A DNA stretch of 64,000 nucleotides, taken from Pseudo-nitzschia pungens. Lineage: Eukaryota > Bacillariophyta > Bacillariophyceae > Bacillariales > Bacillariaceae. The stretch is from assembly GCA_037355855.1 (NCBI GenBank), contig CM074768.1, forward strand, positions 1,612,001 through 1,676,000, read 5' to 3'. Positions within the stretch are counted from its first letter, which is position 1; each line of letters opens with the position of its first letter. Under the pieces are notes generated by a model. It was given only the letters and a program-made list of their open reading frames with translations. It was not told where the DNA came from and searched no databases. Shown piece by piece: positions 1 through 11,521 of this stretch. Position numbers and translations under genes: made by a program.

Positions 1-15
1 CGTCTGAGCTGCTTG

Positions 16-3000
16 TCAGGGACAAAAGGTATCCCAAATAATGCAGCTAGGAGCTACCACATGCAGCGCTCTCAGTGGCTCTTCAACATAGGCACCATTA
101 AGCAACTTGGTGAATAAATCTGCAATGTTGCTCTCGCCTGGTTCCTTTGCGACCCGTATCGTCCCAGCAGCAATAGCCTCGCGCGCCTTGTGGTAGGCAA
201 CACTGTTGTGTTTCTTGTTGCATGGACTCTCCGGCCTGGTAACATTTTTAACAACTGAATCGTTGTCACAGAATACATTCGTAGATCCTGCAATTGGCAC
301 ACCCAGCATTCGGAGTTTATACCTGAGGCCCTCAATCATCTCAACAGCAATGCGCATTGCCACAATCTCAGAGCCAAAGGTAGAAGTCTCCACTGTGGTT
401 TGCCTCTTGCTGAACCAAAGAATGGGGGCATTATTCAGGAAGATAATAATTCCAGTATGGGATCTTCTGGTTGCTTTGCATCCGGCATGATCTGCATCAA
501 CGAAACACGTCATGACAACAGCCTTGCCCAAGGCTTCTGGAGCATCTGGGGGTATAACCTCCTTGGCATCTGGATAGAACTCGCTCCAATCACACTGGGC
601 AAAGCTGGACTCATCGATATCAGGGATCGCGTCATCAAATACCAGCCTTGATCTGGCATGGTTCTTGATATAAGCAAACATATGAAACAGCTGATTCAAG
701 TGACCGACCCTTGCTTGAGCCAAATACCTTGACATCAGGGATACAGGTGTCACCAAATCTAACCTACCAAGTTCACAAAGCCATCTGAGAACTCCAATAA
801 GACCTTGGTAGTAGTTCTGCATTTGAGGATCCAGTTCCTGGGTCAAGTCAACCTCAGGTCTGTAATCGTTAGTCAGCGGAGTAGTTACTTTCTTTGGGAG
901 GTACTTGTATCCGTACTTCTCAGTTCCCAATTCCTGTTCTACTGCATCCACGGCCTTCTTGGCATACTTCTCTGAAGACATGGCCCATTTAGGGATAGGG
1001 TCATTATCAATCTTGTACTGAGTGACGTCAGCGCCAAGGTAGAGCTTTGGGACTTCTATAGTACCATCCTTGAGCGTAAACCGCTGTTCTATACTCTCCA
1101 GCTGGCGCCTTGGATTTTCACTGCAGCAGACGATATCATCCACATAAGCAATGAGATATGCCCAGTACCTTGTGCCATCCTTCTTAGTTTCGAATGCGCA
1201 TGTGGACATCAGGATCTGCTTTACATGCTTGATATCCCAGTTCCCTTAAATGCTTGGTAAGATAGGATCTGAAAGATGCGCCTGCAACTGGTAGACCATA
1301 CAGAGCCCGTACTATCTTGCAAACTTGTCCAACTAAATGAGGGGGAAATCCATCCTCAGCTCGTGCCACCAAATAATACTTCTTTTTGATTGGCGCAGTG
1401 AGATAGGCATTTTGGATATCAGCAGACAATACATCCAATCCATTCAAAGCTGCCAACAGAAAGAATATTCGCACAGGAATCTCTGCTTGGGACACTACTG
1501 AAAGTATGCTCCTTGGCTGTCGCTTGTACCTTATGGCCCTCGGCGACTAATCTAGCTTTTCTGGTGAGGGATCCCAACTTGACGTCGAATATCATATGGG
1601 TTGTAATCTTGCTGAATCCTTCGGCCTTGAGTCCTTCAACGGTGTAGCTGGGATCAAACTCAAACGCCATCTCGTTGTTCTTCATCTCTTTAGCAATTGC
1701 CTTCTGCCAATAGTCCGTTCCGGTCTTTTTGTCGATAGCAAGCGCTTCAGGGATTGAGTGCGGGAGCTCCACACCATATTTGTGTGTGCGGTCCCAGTAC
1801 TTGTTGGATTTCTTGGTAGCTTTTAGAAGCCTTCTTTTCCTTCGGAGTACATGGTGCACCCACCATTTGAACGCTGGCTCATCTGCAATCTGGTTATTAA
1901 CAGCATACTGTGCAGCTTCAACAGGAAAAGACTCCTTGATATCACCTAGTTTGCACCAGGATTCAGTACCATCCTTCCAGCTCACCAGGAGCCTCCACCC
2001 CTTAGTTGTAACAGGGAGAACCTTGTTGGACTTGGCGGTCGCTTGTTGCTTGTTCATGGTGGTTTCATCTTTCTCGTGGTCTATGATTTCATCCAGTAGA
2101 GTGAACATACGGCCTTCATCGTCGACAGAACTGTACATGTTTTCAGCAACAATATTTGCGGTGTACTGCTCCACTGTACCATCAGGGAGTTGCAAATCGT
2201 ACATTCTGGTATCAAGAATAGGGTTGTTGTCCCTCTTCCCTAAAGGATTGCCATTCAAATCAGTGGTTCTCGCTTTGACGGCGGTGCACTTGAGTCGTTC
2301 GTCGCCTCTCTGGATCATGACCTTGTTCCCAATATACTCATCATAGGTATCCCCATTGGGTACGAGCTCATCCACATCTGGGATAGAGGCTTCTGGTTCT
2401 GCCATGGTGGTGGAATCGTCTGGCCATCTATCCTGGTGGTTCTCAAATAGTTCCTCTGGGGGTTGCGGATATGCCTCTTGGAACTGGACGGCAGTATCCT
2501 CGAGTTTGTCCCCGATCTTGGATTCAACAGCTTGGTCAAATGAGTCCATGGATCGCTTGACATCGTGTGCACGCCATTCGTCTTCAGTGACAGCTCTAAC
2601 GGTGTTAGTACTGACTGGAAGTGCGGATTCAGTAAGGATCCAGTGGCAGTCGCCACCTCCAAACATTCTTCCACACGGTCCAAGCCACCGACCAAGTTTC
2701 TCTGTACGATCAGACAGGTCAGTCCAATAGACGAAATCGTACCACTCATGTGCTTGATACAAGGAGATATCCGGCATGTGCCCATGGACTAGTTCAAATG
2801 GAGTTCTTTCCATGCATGCTGGATCACTGGAAGCAGTCCACTGCCTGATAGCTGCAACAAGCTCACCACAGAATGCCCACAGCCTCTTGGGGGATCTCTT
2901 TCTTGCAGTCTTCTTCCGAATGCTTCTGCTGAGATGCCCAATACTGAGCTCTGCTCTGTTCTGGAAAGGACAGTGTGGCTGGATGAATGTCTGATGGATA

Positions 3001-4766
3001 TTGTTCTTCCGGATCACAGCATTCCAGGGCGTCTTGTATGTGCCAGCCAACAGCTCCTTGCTCCTTGGCGCCATCAGAGATTAAGTGCTCTGGAATTCCA
3101 ACCTCATGGATAAAGATCTTACGACCATCCGCCGCTTGCTTCTTGCTGTGGATAGGGATGAATTCTTCATATCCTTTACCATTGCTGAACACTTGGGCGG
3201 CTTTATCTTGTCTCATAATACTTGGTACCTTTGCATGCCAAGTGTCAGTCCCCCATTTGCCAGCCGCAACTCTCTTGTTTCGAAAGCTCTGTGTTGGGAG
3301 CCTTCTAACCAAAGGATGTTGGGGGTTCCTGAATCCCTTCTGCGTGGTTACTCTGAGGGTTGCTCTTGCCTTTCTTTCGGATATGTCCCACATCTTCGAG
3401 AGCCGGTCCGAATCAATCTTGCTGTACCTGTCAGTATCAATGGATGGTCCCCATTGCTTTCGTCTTCGGGTTGTATCAGTCTCTGGATCGGTTGGAATTG
3501 GTTCTTCCAAGTCGGCCCAAGCGATTTGCTTGTCCTTGTACACGGCGGATAGTGCAACCGGTGCATCCCTGACATTGGGATCCAGTTCAAATCTATCCAA
3601 TCCATCAGTGTATGCAGGCTCATACAGGGGTGTATGAAGGGCGTTGATCTTGAGGCTTGGCTTGTTTTCCCTGTCCCCGCAAGTCTCAGATGAATCATCT
3701 TCAGAAACAACTTGGGGATCAGAGTAAATCGATGAAAGTCTCGTATGGAGCCGGTCATCAGAAGCGATGGAACAGGGGGTCAGATCTCGTGTACACAGCT
3801 GTTGTAGATGTCTGAGTTTGTAGTGGGAATACTTCTCATTAGATGGTAGCATATCATGGGGTTTGAGCTTCTTGGAATAAAGGGAGGTTTTGAAATGGTT
3901 CCAGTGCTTGGGGGGCTGTAGACTCGTGCAATCGGACATGGGAAATCGTGTCGGGGCAGGGTTCTCGATCGGTTCGATCTCTGTCTCGATCGGAGGCGTG
4001 TCTCGTTAGGGGCAGGGGTTTCAATCAGTGTAGGTCCGATTTCTATTGTAGGCACATTGCCTGTCGGGGCACCAATGTTGGTCTGTTGTTGCTGCTGCTG
4101 TACAGCAGAAACGAACTTGGTTGAATCAGGGGAATAAGGATGTGATTGGTCAATTGCTGATTCAGCTTGCTGAAATTTCGGGCTTGCTGGATTCCATGGG
4201 TCATCCATTGTCGCAATGACATGGTCGCACGTTCACATTTCCCTTTTTGTGGGGCGTCTGGAGGGGAAGTAGGAAATGACACCATTAAGCTGGAGCTTAA
4301 TATCCAGTGTCGGGACCTCTGCTTCTCCATCTTCAGCAGCACGCTCAATATGGATGGAATGAGATGATTTAGAATTGAACTGTCTTGGCGTTTCATCCAC
4401 TCGATTGTGTCCACAGGCCCTAATCTGGTTGGGACATATCAAACTGTGCTGTAGCCTGTCCCCGAAATACAAAGCTTCATGGAAATATATCAACCAAACC
4501 TTTCCATTTGAATCCGTATAGGCAGTGACGCATGTTCCGATCGGAATGTTCTTCACTGGTTCATATTCTGGGGAAAATGGATGAACATCCACATGGGAGG
4601 TAACCTGGTCTTCCAATAAAATCATGTTGCAACCAGCAGCTGTCGTGTCTGCATGACTATCCAACTCGCAGTTGCTCTCTGCAGGCCTTGCAGATCTTGC
4701 TGCAGGTACATCCATTTGATACACCAGCCGGCCCACCTTACTTAATTTCAGGCCCCAGCTGGGGAG
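16..4766 (-). pseudogene. Copia pol: protease, integrase, reverse transcriptase, RNase H (frameshifted)
   Basis: Protease motif CELDSHADTTAAG lies near 4640-4675. Integrase core residues are the Asp of GTDTWHA (about 3245), the Asp of DGAKEQ (about 3070) and the Glu of NRAE (about 2955). RT motifs are SADIQNAYL (about 1410-1440) and YVDD (about 1130-1145). RNase H shows FVDADHAG (about 480-505), GSEIVAMR and CDNDS (about 265). The reading frame is interrupted by an in-frame TGA at 4233-4235 and shifts near 3945, 3060, 1480 and 1200. The copy therefore cannot make a full polyprotein, although every catalytic motif is still readable. Sequencing errors could account for some shifts, but four are more likely decay. 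Confidence 0.88.
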
Positions 4767-6719
4767 TCACTCTTTTTTGGCATTGTTGTTGCCATTGCCT
4801 TTTCCTTTGCCATTTTTTCCTTTCTTCCTTCCTTTCGATCCAAAATTGTTGCCAGCGCCACTTGCCTGAGGGGGCGGTGCTGGTTGAGTCTCTGCCGCTT
4901 GGACGCTTCGGGCCTGGGCCTTCTTATGACGGAGCTGCCTTAGTTGCTCTTTTTGTTCGGCGGAGAAGGTCCTGTAGACAGAAAGGGGATAATTCTTGGC
5001 TTCAATCGTGCTGGTGTAGGTACCTGTCTCTTTGGACTTTTTGCTTCCATTCCCGTTCCCACTGGCCACAAATGCTGAGACGGATCGACCTCGCTTGTTC
5101 GAATGATGGAGGGTTGTAATACCAAGATCTTCGGTGAACATTGCAACCAGTTCCCTGAAATTTGACATATACTTCGCTTTGTTTTGAAGGGTGTTTGATT
5201 TGGCACGGTTCAAACGCTCGTCCGTAATAGATCTGAAGAAGTCCAAGATAAAGCGTTTCTCGTCTCGCTTTGGATCGTATCCGCCGTAGTTGATGAGTGT
5301 CGTACGGAACTTCAACCAGTTTTGGCAGTGGGTCTCGAAATCATGATGACGGGAGTTGCCCGAGTACTTCGAATCCGCGATGGCCTTGAGGGTCTTACTG
5401 ACGATCGCGTCAATGTTCGTCTCTGTGAAGGCATGATCGTAGATATGAAGGTACGCTGCTCGAGCATCACCTCGTGTCTCATCTCGTTGATATGCGAAGG
5501 TTCGGATATATTCCCAACCTGGGCCGCCTCGTACAGCAGTACAGAGCAACGTCCAGACCGTTTGGTTATCCTCTTCAAACTGCTCGCCGTCGAGTACCAC
5601 ACACCGTAGGTTGTACTCCGTCCAGTTGGAGAAACCGTCTTTGCCGCCAATGGGACTAGATCTGTCTTCTGTCACTTTTGCCTCATCGTTTGAAGGAATC
5701 ACATACATTAGGGGAAATCCGTGCTTGTTGAAACGATTTCGGAGGTCTTGGCGGAATGCTCGGTCCCATTCGGCAAACTTGGGAAGGGTCGTCAAGGAGG
5801 GCGGGGAATCCGTCACGGGGGTTGCTTCTCGTTGCTTCCTCGTCGCCACAAGACGCTTCTCGGTACGTTCGTAAGGATCTTGTTGGTCCAACCATTCCTT
5901 GGCCGTAGGACTGACGCCGACGAGGGGTTGATAGCGGACCCACTCAGCAAGTACCATGAGCTTCTCAATAAGGGAATCACTGATATAGACCGCCGTAGGA
6001 TCAGGACAAGCAGGATGCCTGTAGGAGGCAAGATTTTGGGAGAATCTGGAAGCACGCTCAGGGGTGAGCCGATGGATGGAGTCAATCGTGGATAGATCAG
6101 ATCGGAATAACTCTTCGGCCGTCGCTTCATTGCAGAAAGATTTGTAGATCTCAAAGAGTTCCACTTCTCGCTTGGTGAGTGGCTTGCCGTCGTTGTAACC
6201 GTAGATGCCTCCTCTTGCTTGAGCAGCTCTGTTGGAAGCAATAAGGGCCTCCTTGTCTTTAGAGGAACCGAACTTCTCATCCATCCGGTCCTGTAGGACT
6301 TGGAGTTGCTTGACAACCATAGCCATGGCAGTATCATTCTGGGTACGGGGTTGGATAGAAAAGTCATCTTCCGCTTGGACCCTAGATCCCGCCACATTGG
6401 TATCGGCTTCGGTGTTGGTTGCTGCTTCCGCCGCTGCTGCCTTTGCCGCTGCTGCTGCCTTTGCCGCTGCTGCCCTGGTGACCTTCTTGATTGGCTTGTA
6501 GCTGCTTGGTGCATTCTTCCGCTTGCGTCCTTGCTCCTTCTGCTCCTCCTCATCAGAGTCCTCAGTCTCCTCCTCATCAGAGGGATCGGTGATCTCCTCA
6601 TCGTCCGACTTGTCTTCATCCTTCCCTGGGGAATCCTCTTCCAGGGGCTCCTCACCCTCAAGGATCGTAGGCTCGTTGAGAGACTCCTTGGGAGGTTGCT
6701 TAGTGGCAGGATTGGTCAT
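4767..6719 (-). CDS. Copia gag-like protein (650 aa)
   Basis: Nucleocapsid/gag-like polyprotein that would package the element RNA in virus-like particles. It starts at ATG 6719. The N-terminus (residues about 20-70) is strongly acidic with Glu/Asp/Ser runs, followed by a basic KKVTR stretch and an Ala-rich tract around residues 85-100. The middle has a gag-type helical region with many conserved Trp, Phe and Tyr. The C-terminus is a Gly/Lys/Asn basic tail (GKGKGNGNNN) instead of a visible CCHC zinc knuckle, and may serve as the RNA-binding part. The frame is open for 650 codons, unlike pol. It ends in TGA (4767-4769), and pol continues in the same frame directly after it. Gag identity rests on position before protease rather than on a recognised motif. 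Confidence 0.8.
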   Translation of the reverse strand: MTNPATKQPPKESLNEPTILEGEEPLEEDSPGKDEDKSDDEEITDPSDEEETEDSDEEEQKEQGRKRKNAPSSYKPIKKVTRAAAAKAAAAAKAAAAEAATNTEADTNVAGSRVQAEDDFSIQPRTQNDTAMAMVVKQLQVLQDRMDEKFGSSKDKEALIASNRAAQARGGIYGYNDGKPLTKREVELFEIYKSFCNEATAEELFRSDLSTIDSIHRLTPERASRFSQNLASYRHPACPDPTAVYISDSLIEKLMVLAEWVRYQPLVGVSPTAKEWLDQQDPYERTEKRLVATRKQREATPVTDSPPSLTTLPKFAEWDRAFRQDLRNRFNKHGFPLMYVIPSNDEAKVTEDRSSPIGGKDGFSNWTEYNLRCVVLDGEQFEEDNQTVWTLLCTAVRGGPGWEYIRTFAYQRDETRGDARAAYLHIYDHAFTETNIDAIVSKTLKAIADSKYSGNSRHHDFETHCQNWLKFRTTLINYGGYDPKRDEKRFILDFFRSITDERLNRAKSNTLQNKAKYMSNFRELVAMFTEDLGITTLHHSNKRGRSVSAFVASGNGNGSKKSKETGTYTSTIEAKNYPLSVYRTFSAEQKEQLRQLRHKKAQARSVQAAETQPAPPPQASGAGNNFGSKGRKKGKNGKGKGNGNNNAKKE

Positions 6720-6793
6720 GTTGTTTTGGTTAGGCTTCGGTGACTTGATTTGTAATTATTCTTTATTCAAAGAATGGTAATATTTCGCCGTTC

Positions 6794-6818
6794 ATTCCAA
6801 GTCAATCTTGCTTGGAAT
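6794..6818. other. 8-bp perfect hairpin in the Copia 5' leader
   Basis: ATTCCAAG (6794-6801) pairs with CTTGGAAT (6811-6818) across a 9-nt loop, about 75 nt upstream of the gag ATG. Such a position could suit a packaging or dimer signal, but this is only inference. Confidence 0.4.
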
Positions 6819-6892
6819 ATTTGGTGGTTGTTGCTGTGACATAGCGATTCGATTGCGAGAATACCTCTCGATGACTTTCATTTATGTGTGTG

Positions 6893-7070
6893 GGTGACCT
6901 CTATTCATGTACAGGTGACCTCGGATTCATGCACAGGTGACCTCCGATTCATGCACAGGTGACCTCCGATTCATGCACAGGTGACCTCGGATTCATGCGT
7001 GACCTCGGATTCATGCACAGGTGACCTCGGATTCATGCACAGGTGACCTCCGATTCATGCACAGGTGACC
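6893..7070. repeat. 22-bp minisatellite
   Basis: About eight tandem copies of a 22-nt unit containing CAGGTGACCTC and GATTCATGCA, alternating between CTCC and CTCG versions, with one shortened copy near 7000. It lies upstream of gag on the element's strand, so it belongs either to the Copia leader/LTR or to the flanking DNA. Confidence 0.85.
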
Positions 7071-8530
7071 CTCGTCATTTGGCTACAATCCACTATCAGC
7101 AACTGGATGTTCTAAACGTACTGAAGACTCTGTAAGTCTTTCGTTTTCATCCTGGACACTCGTAACGTACTGAAGATTTCGTACTGAATTCTTTCGTTAC
7201 ATCCTTTTCTTGCTCAATGAGTCCCTTTTGCATCCGGGCCAAGTCTTGGTGGAGCCACCACCCTGCTCTGTTTCGTAGACCTAGTTTGAGCCGTCCTCTA
7301 ACCTTAGAATCGCTAGGCCCCGGTATCCAGCAAAAGGGAGCCCCATTTACATCACTGTAGTATTTTTCTTCTGTCCGCTCCGAACGTGCTGTTTGTATTG
7401 TATCCGCGTCCGACGTCCGAAAGATCCACTGGGGCATGGTGATGTCAGCTCCTCGTACTGTAGGCCTGGAGCTGAGTTTTACATCCAGCAGATGGTTCTT
7501 TTTACATCCAAGTGTAGGCATGGATGCCAGCAGGGATCAGCTGCTGGGTTTCGTCACACGCTCTAGCCGGCGTCCCGGCTTTCGTAGTGGTTCGAGCGGT
7601 GGGTCTGATAAACTGCGCTGATATTGCTCGTCAGCATAAAAAATAGGGGATAGCAATAACAATAATACCATGTAGGGTCCTTGGCAAATGGTGAGGCTAC
7701 AGTGGATACTGTTCAAGCTCTATTGCATACACTTAGATACTACAGGATACTTCCCTAGAGGTACATCGGAATCGATCATGGGGAGGGCGTGATAGGATGT
7801 GTTTAATTTAAGTGAAAAGAAAAGAGTGTGAGCTGAGCCAAAGCGCTCAGCTCTGTATCGTGACAGCGCTCCGCTAACTCATACTAGAATAACAGAGCTC
7901 TGTAGCTCCAGTACTGTATTCTACGGGTAGCGTAGTGTGCGGAGTATTGTAGCGTAGCTCCGCTTGATTATATTCAATCGTGTGCTAGCTTGCGCTAACC
8001 CGTTGGGTAACTGTCTGGGTCGGGTATGCAGTCATAGTACATATTATACACCAATGACCCGACCCCGGCAGTAGCATAGTATCTTAGCATGGTATCATGG
8101 TAGGTTAGCATCACCAGTATCTTGTAGCTTAGCAACCCTAACCCTGTAGCATTTAGCTACACCATTACAGGTGCTATACTCGGGGTACATACGATTGGTA
8201 CAAATTGTACGCGACGGCCCTAGTAACTTCTGCTAGCATCCATACTAAGCAGGATAGGTCTGTTGCTAAGCCTGTTGCTAAGCCTGTTGCTAAGCCTGTT
8301 GCTAAGCCTGTTGCTAAGCCTGTATGCTACCAATTTAGCACACAGCTCAGCACTCAGCTCAGCACCAGTTAGTCAGCTACTGGAGGCTGCTGACTGTAGC
8401 CCCAGTACACTCTCCTACACAGGAGACTTAGCACAGATCATAGCACCCTACCTTGAATATCTTCATATCATTGCACAAGTGCTGACAGAATTAGGTTTGG
8501 GAACTCTGCTAGGAACAGTTCTTCTTCGTG
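7071..8530. other. Intergenic repeat-derived DNA, no gene seen
   Basis: There is no convincing gene. A 124-codon minus ORF at 7147-7521 has no recognisable motif. From about 7680 to 8500 the sequence resembles 42760-43930: both contain TCTATTGCATACA, ACCCTGTAGCATTTA and GCTAAGCCTG segments in the same order, so this is a dispersed repeat. Confidence 0.6.
8263..8325. repeat. 12-bp tandem repeat (TTGCTAAGCCTG)n
   Basis: About five copies of TTGCTAAGCCTG in tandem. The same word recurs as single diverged copies near 43870-43890. Confidence 0.9.
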
Positions 8531-8746
8531 CTAGTTGGGGACTTCCAGTTTCAACAAATCAATTAGAGTGCCCATTCCAAGGGCCTCTTTCTTCCCCTCA
8601 GTAGAAGGTGGATCCATCCTGGGAAGCCTTGAGAAGGCATCGGCAAGAAAGTTCTTCTTGCCTTTAACATAGGTGAGGTTCACGCCAAATTCTTCAAGGA
8701 AAAGTCTCGTGTGTGTCGGAATCCGATTTGCGTAACTTATTGCCAC
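8531..8746 (-). pseudogene. Ty3/gypsy-like RNase H fragment
   Basis: The translation contains RLFLEEFGVNLTYVKGKKN followed by FLADAFSRLP. This matches the C-terminal end of Ty3/gypsy RNase H, where a conserved 'KGxxNxxADALSR' block ends the domain. Only about 70 codons survive, with no RT or integrase around it, so it is a relic. Confidence 0.75.
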
Positions 8747-9188
8747 ACTTCAGAAATTGTATTTACGTATCGGGCACCCGTACCTTGTACGTGCACTCCG
8801 AAGTTGGCGTACCAAGTACAGTAAGAGATTACTCCCGAGGCGGCGCTGGGGTACCAGGTACAAGTAATTACTAGTAAGATACTTGTAAAAGCATCCTTTC
8901 TTCGCAGGAAGTTGATGCTTCCCAGTGCCGTTGTGAAATGGTCGTTCAAATTGGTTTGGGTTAAAAGCACTTTCGAGCATCAGGTCTTCTTTTTTATCCA
9001 GTCGGGTAGCACGAACAGCACTCGTGCTGTCTCCGTAGACTGCAGCGTTGCTGGTGCGCGTTGGGGATGCTGGGGGACCATTTTGCCCGCTTCGGCAGCC
9101 GCAGTAAAATTGGCGTTGGTTGATGAAAGCGCAATGGTGGATTAGTGTTTTTTAGATTTATGAACGATGACGCCGCCTGCGAGCATGA
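8747..9188. other. Gap between retroelement relics
   Basis: No supported gene. Short minus ORFs overlap here in two frames without recognisable motifs. Confidence 0.4.
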
Positions 9189-9872
9189 TCATGAAGCAGG
9201 TGACAGAGCGGTGTCCTCCCCAACCGGATTCGACAAAAGAGTACGGTCTGTCTCTTGTTGTTGATGGCGGGAAACTTTGCCAAGAATGTCAGATCTAGAG
9301 ACATAGACATTGGGCACGATGGAGTAAAGCGTTGTGGCGATAAATGGACGCAAATGGATCATTCCTCTAGATTTCGTAAGCACGAGATATTCCATGAGGT
9401 GTCGTGCCGCCTTGTAGTGGACTTTTGCGGAGTTCGCTGCGTATTGAGCAAGCGCGATCACGGCATATGCAATGGGAGGACGAAAGTTACCATTACCATT
9501 GCATAAATAACGACTCGGCTAATGACCTGTGAATGTGCTTGTGCTTTTCCCAAAGGCGGGTGTTTTCTGGATGGCTGTGGATGGCGTGTTGCACAGGGAG
9601 GACGAAACCTTTGGGCAAGGGTTTCTTTTTGAGCGTTCAGTTCACCGATAGGTACTAAGTTACCGCGCTCTTGGGGGTGGTGCCTCTGCGAAAGCGTTGC
9701 CAACATCAGCGCCTACGACTGCCACGCCGATTAGTGCCGCGCCAGAAAAAATCCAGCTGCGGGCTTTTTGACACAGTCGACACAGCTGGCATTTGTGTGG
9801 GCCAAGGTAATGGCTTTGCCGCTTTCCCGAAAGGTTCCACCATTGCAGGTGGTGCGTGTTTTGATTTGACAC
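9189..9872 (-). pseudogene. Second Copia relic: RT and RNase H fragment
   Basis: Three minus-strand frames together read like Copia RT: VVGADVGNAFAEAPPP (about 9680-9730), then VIYAMV and RPPIAYAV (about 9460-9500), then IALAQYAANSAKVHY with KAARHLMEYLVLTKSRG (about 9360-9460). The last block is the conserved RT/RNase H connection of diatom-type Copia elements. Frames change at least twice and no YVDD is visible, so it is dead. The sequence differs from the element at 16-6719 and represents another family. Confidence 0.75.
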
Positions 9873-10621
9873 GATCTTTGTAAAGATATGTCCATACTAC
9901 CGGAAGAATAGTGGAGTGTAGCAGCTCGCCGTTAGTGTTCCGGGTTGGTGGGGGACGGCGGCAACGTTCGCCAACATTTTTGGTGGAAAGGCGTTTAGAA
10001 ATGTTTCCACTTGGAGAGTTTCCAAGTCTCGTTCGTTAGTTTCAGGTGGCGGCGCGGCATATGGAATGGATTCCGGGGCAAATGGTTGGTGCCGTCGTCT
10101 TCTGGGTGGGGAGTAAATTGAGCGGGGTCTTCCCCATACTTAATACTACTTATTGAGGTGGGTCGGGACGTCTTGCAATCGGTCGAAATGCATTCGCTGA
10201 ATTCCCTCATTGGTATGTAGGTTTCATAGTTTTTCCGAGACGAACGGTACAATGGATCGAAAAACTCTTTGGGTTTCGTTGTGAAACAATGTGATTCGAG
10301 TAAAAGATAAAATTGTTTTGTTATTGGTAAACCTTACTTTTTAATTGAGTTGTCTATGAGATTCGTAGTGTACAGTCGTAGTGTACATTCATATTGTTCG
10401 TTGTAATGTATATTCTTGAACTGAAATATGCAAATAAATAATAGTATATGATACAAAAGAGTGGAATCACACGGGAAGACTTGGTACTTCGAAATCCCGA
10501 GAATAGGAAAAAAAATGATAGTGTCCCTCTTGGCGTTGTGACGCAATCCGAATCGTATAATGGGGTGGAAAGATCATGAAATCACAATAGTTGTGGGATG
10601 CAGCAACCGATATCTTTCATC
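9873..10621. other. 3' flank of the giant gene, no gene seen
   Basis: A minus ORF at 9995-10252 may be an extension of the Copia relic but shows no motif. 10300-10620 is AT-rich and would hold the 3' UTR and polyadenylation site of the giant gene. I cannot place a poly(A) signal. Confidence 0.4.
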
Positions 10622-10985
10622 TTATTTGAAGGGTGGTCGTTGTTTTGCTTTCCATAAGAGGCTATGCTCAAAGTTGCAGGCACCTTGGTTCACCGCCCAA
10701 TAACCGTTTCTGCCGAAAACAACTCCATTGCCATCGGTTCCGCTAAGGTAAGTACCGTGATTGCCGGGGAAAGAATCAAAAACCAATCCGTGGAGGCACC
10801 GTTGATAGTTGGCCGGTGCTTGTGAGCCTGTGCATTTGCAATAGGCATCTTTGACGGAGAGATCCGGATAATATCCGGCAGGTATTCCTGCTCCACATCC
10901 ACCCTGAATTTGGCAGGAGGCAGCATGTGGTGAGCACTGTCCAGTGACCAAGGCAGAAGAGCAAACAAATGCCGGAGAGGCATCG
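10622..10985 (-). other. C-terminal 8-Cys domain of the giant protein
   Basis: The last 115-120 residues are not low complexity: FVCSS, GQCSP, ASCQI, GGCGAG, YCKC, RCLHG, then a Gly/Phe/Tyr-rich part and ACNFEHSLLW. Eight Cys suggest four disulfides. I do not recognise the fold. Confidence 0.7.
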
Positions 10986-10992
10986 GCACTTT

Positions 10993-11026
<34 letters not shown>

Positions 11027-11489
11027 AGAACCCTTGCCCTTGCTGCTGTTGGAGTCCTTGCCCTGGCTGCTGCTGTTGGAGTCCTTGCCCTGGCTGCTGC
11101 TGCTGCTGCTGTTGGAGTCCTTGCCCTTGCTGCTGCTGCTGCTAGAACCCTTGCCCTTGCTGCTGTTGGAGTCCTTGCCCTTGCTGCTGCTGCTGCTAGA
11201 ACCCTTGCCCTTGCTGCTGTTGGAGTCCTTGCCCTGGCTGCTGCTGCTGCTGCTGTTGGAGTCCTTGCCCTTGCTGCTGCTGCTGCTAGAACCCTTGCCC
11301 TTGCTGCTGTTGGAGTCCTTGCCCTGGCTGCTGCTGCTGCTGCTGCTGTTGGAATCCTTGCCCTTGCCCTTGCTGCTGCTGGAGTCCTTGCCCTGGCTGC
11401 TGCTGCTGCTGCTACTACTACTAGAACCCTTGCCCTTGCTGTTGCTGGAGTCCTTGCCTTGGCTGTTGCTACTGCTGCTAGAACCCTCG

Positions 11490-11521
<32 letters not shown>

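Larger units (their letters stand above)
16..6719 (-). mobile_element. Copia-type (Ty1/copia) LTR retrotransposon, internal region, degenerate
   Basis: Read on the minus strand, the domain order is gag, protease, integrase, reverse transcriptase, RNase H. Integrase before RT is the Copia order. Gag is intact, but pol is split over several frames. The 3' LTR lies beyond the left edge of the window (pol stops at 16-18), so the LTRs cannot be compared and the 5' LTR boundary right of 6720 is unknown. I found no clear tRNA-Met primer site. The diatom CoDi families are the likely relatives (established knowledge of diatom genomes; the assignment is inference). Confidence 0.9.

Noticed and set aside
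4767..4785. Programmed -1 frameshift at the A-run before the gag stop
   Set aside because: The AAAAAAG run is in the wrong phase for an X-XXY-YYZ site, and pol follows in the same frame, so no shift is needed.
7147..7521. 124-codon minus ORF right of the Copia element
   Set aside because: No recognisable domain, and it lies in repeat-derived DNA; probably chance or LTR sequence.
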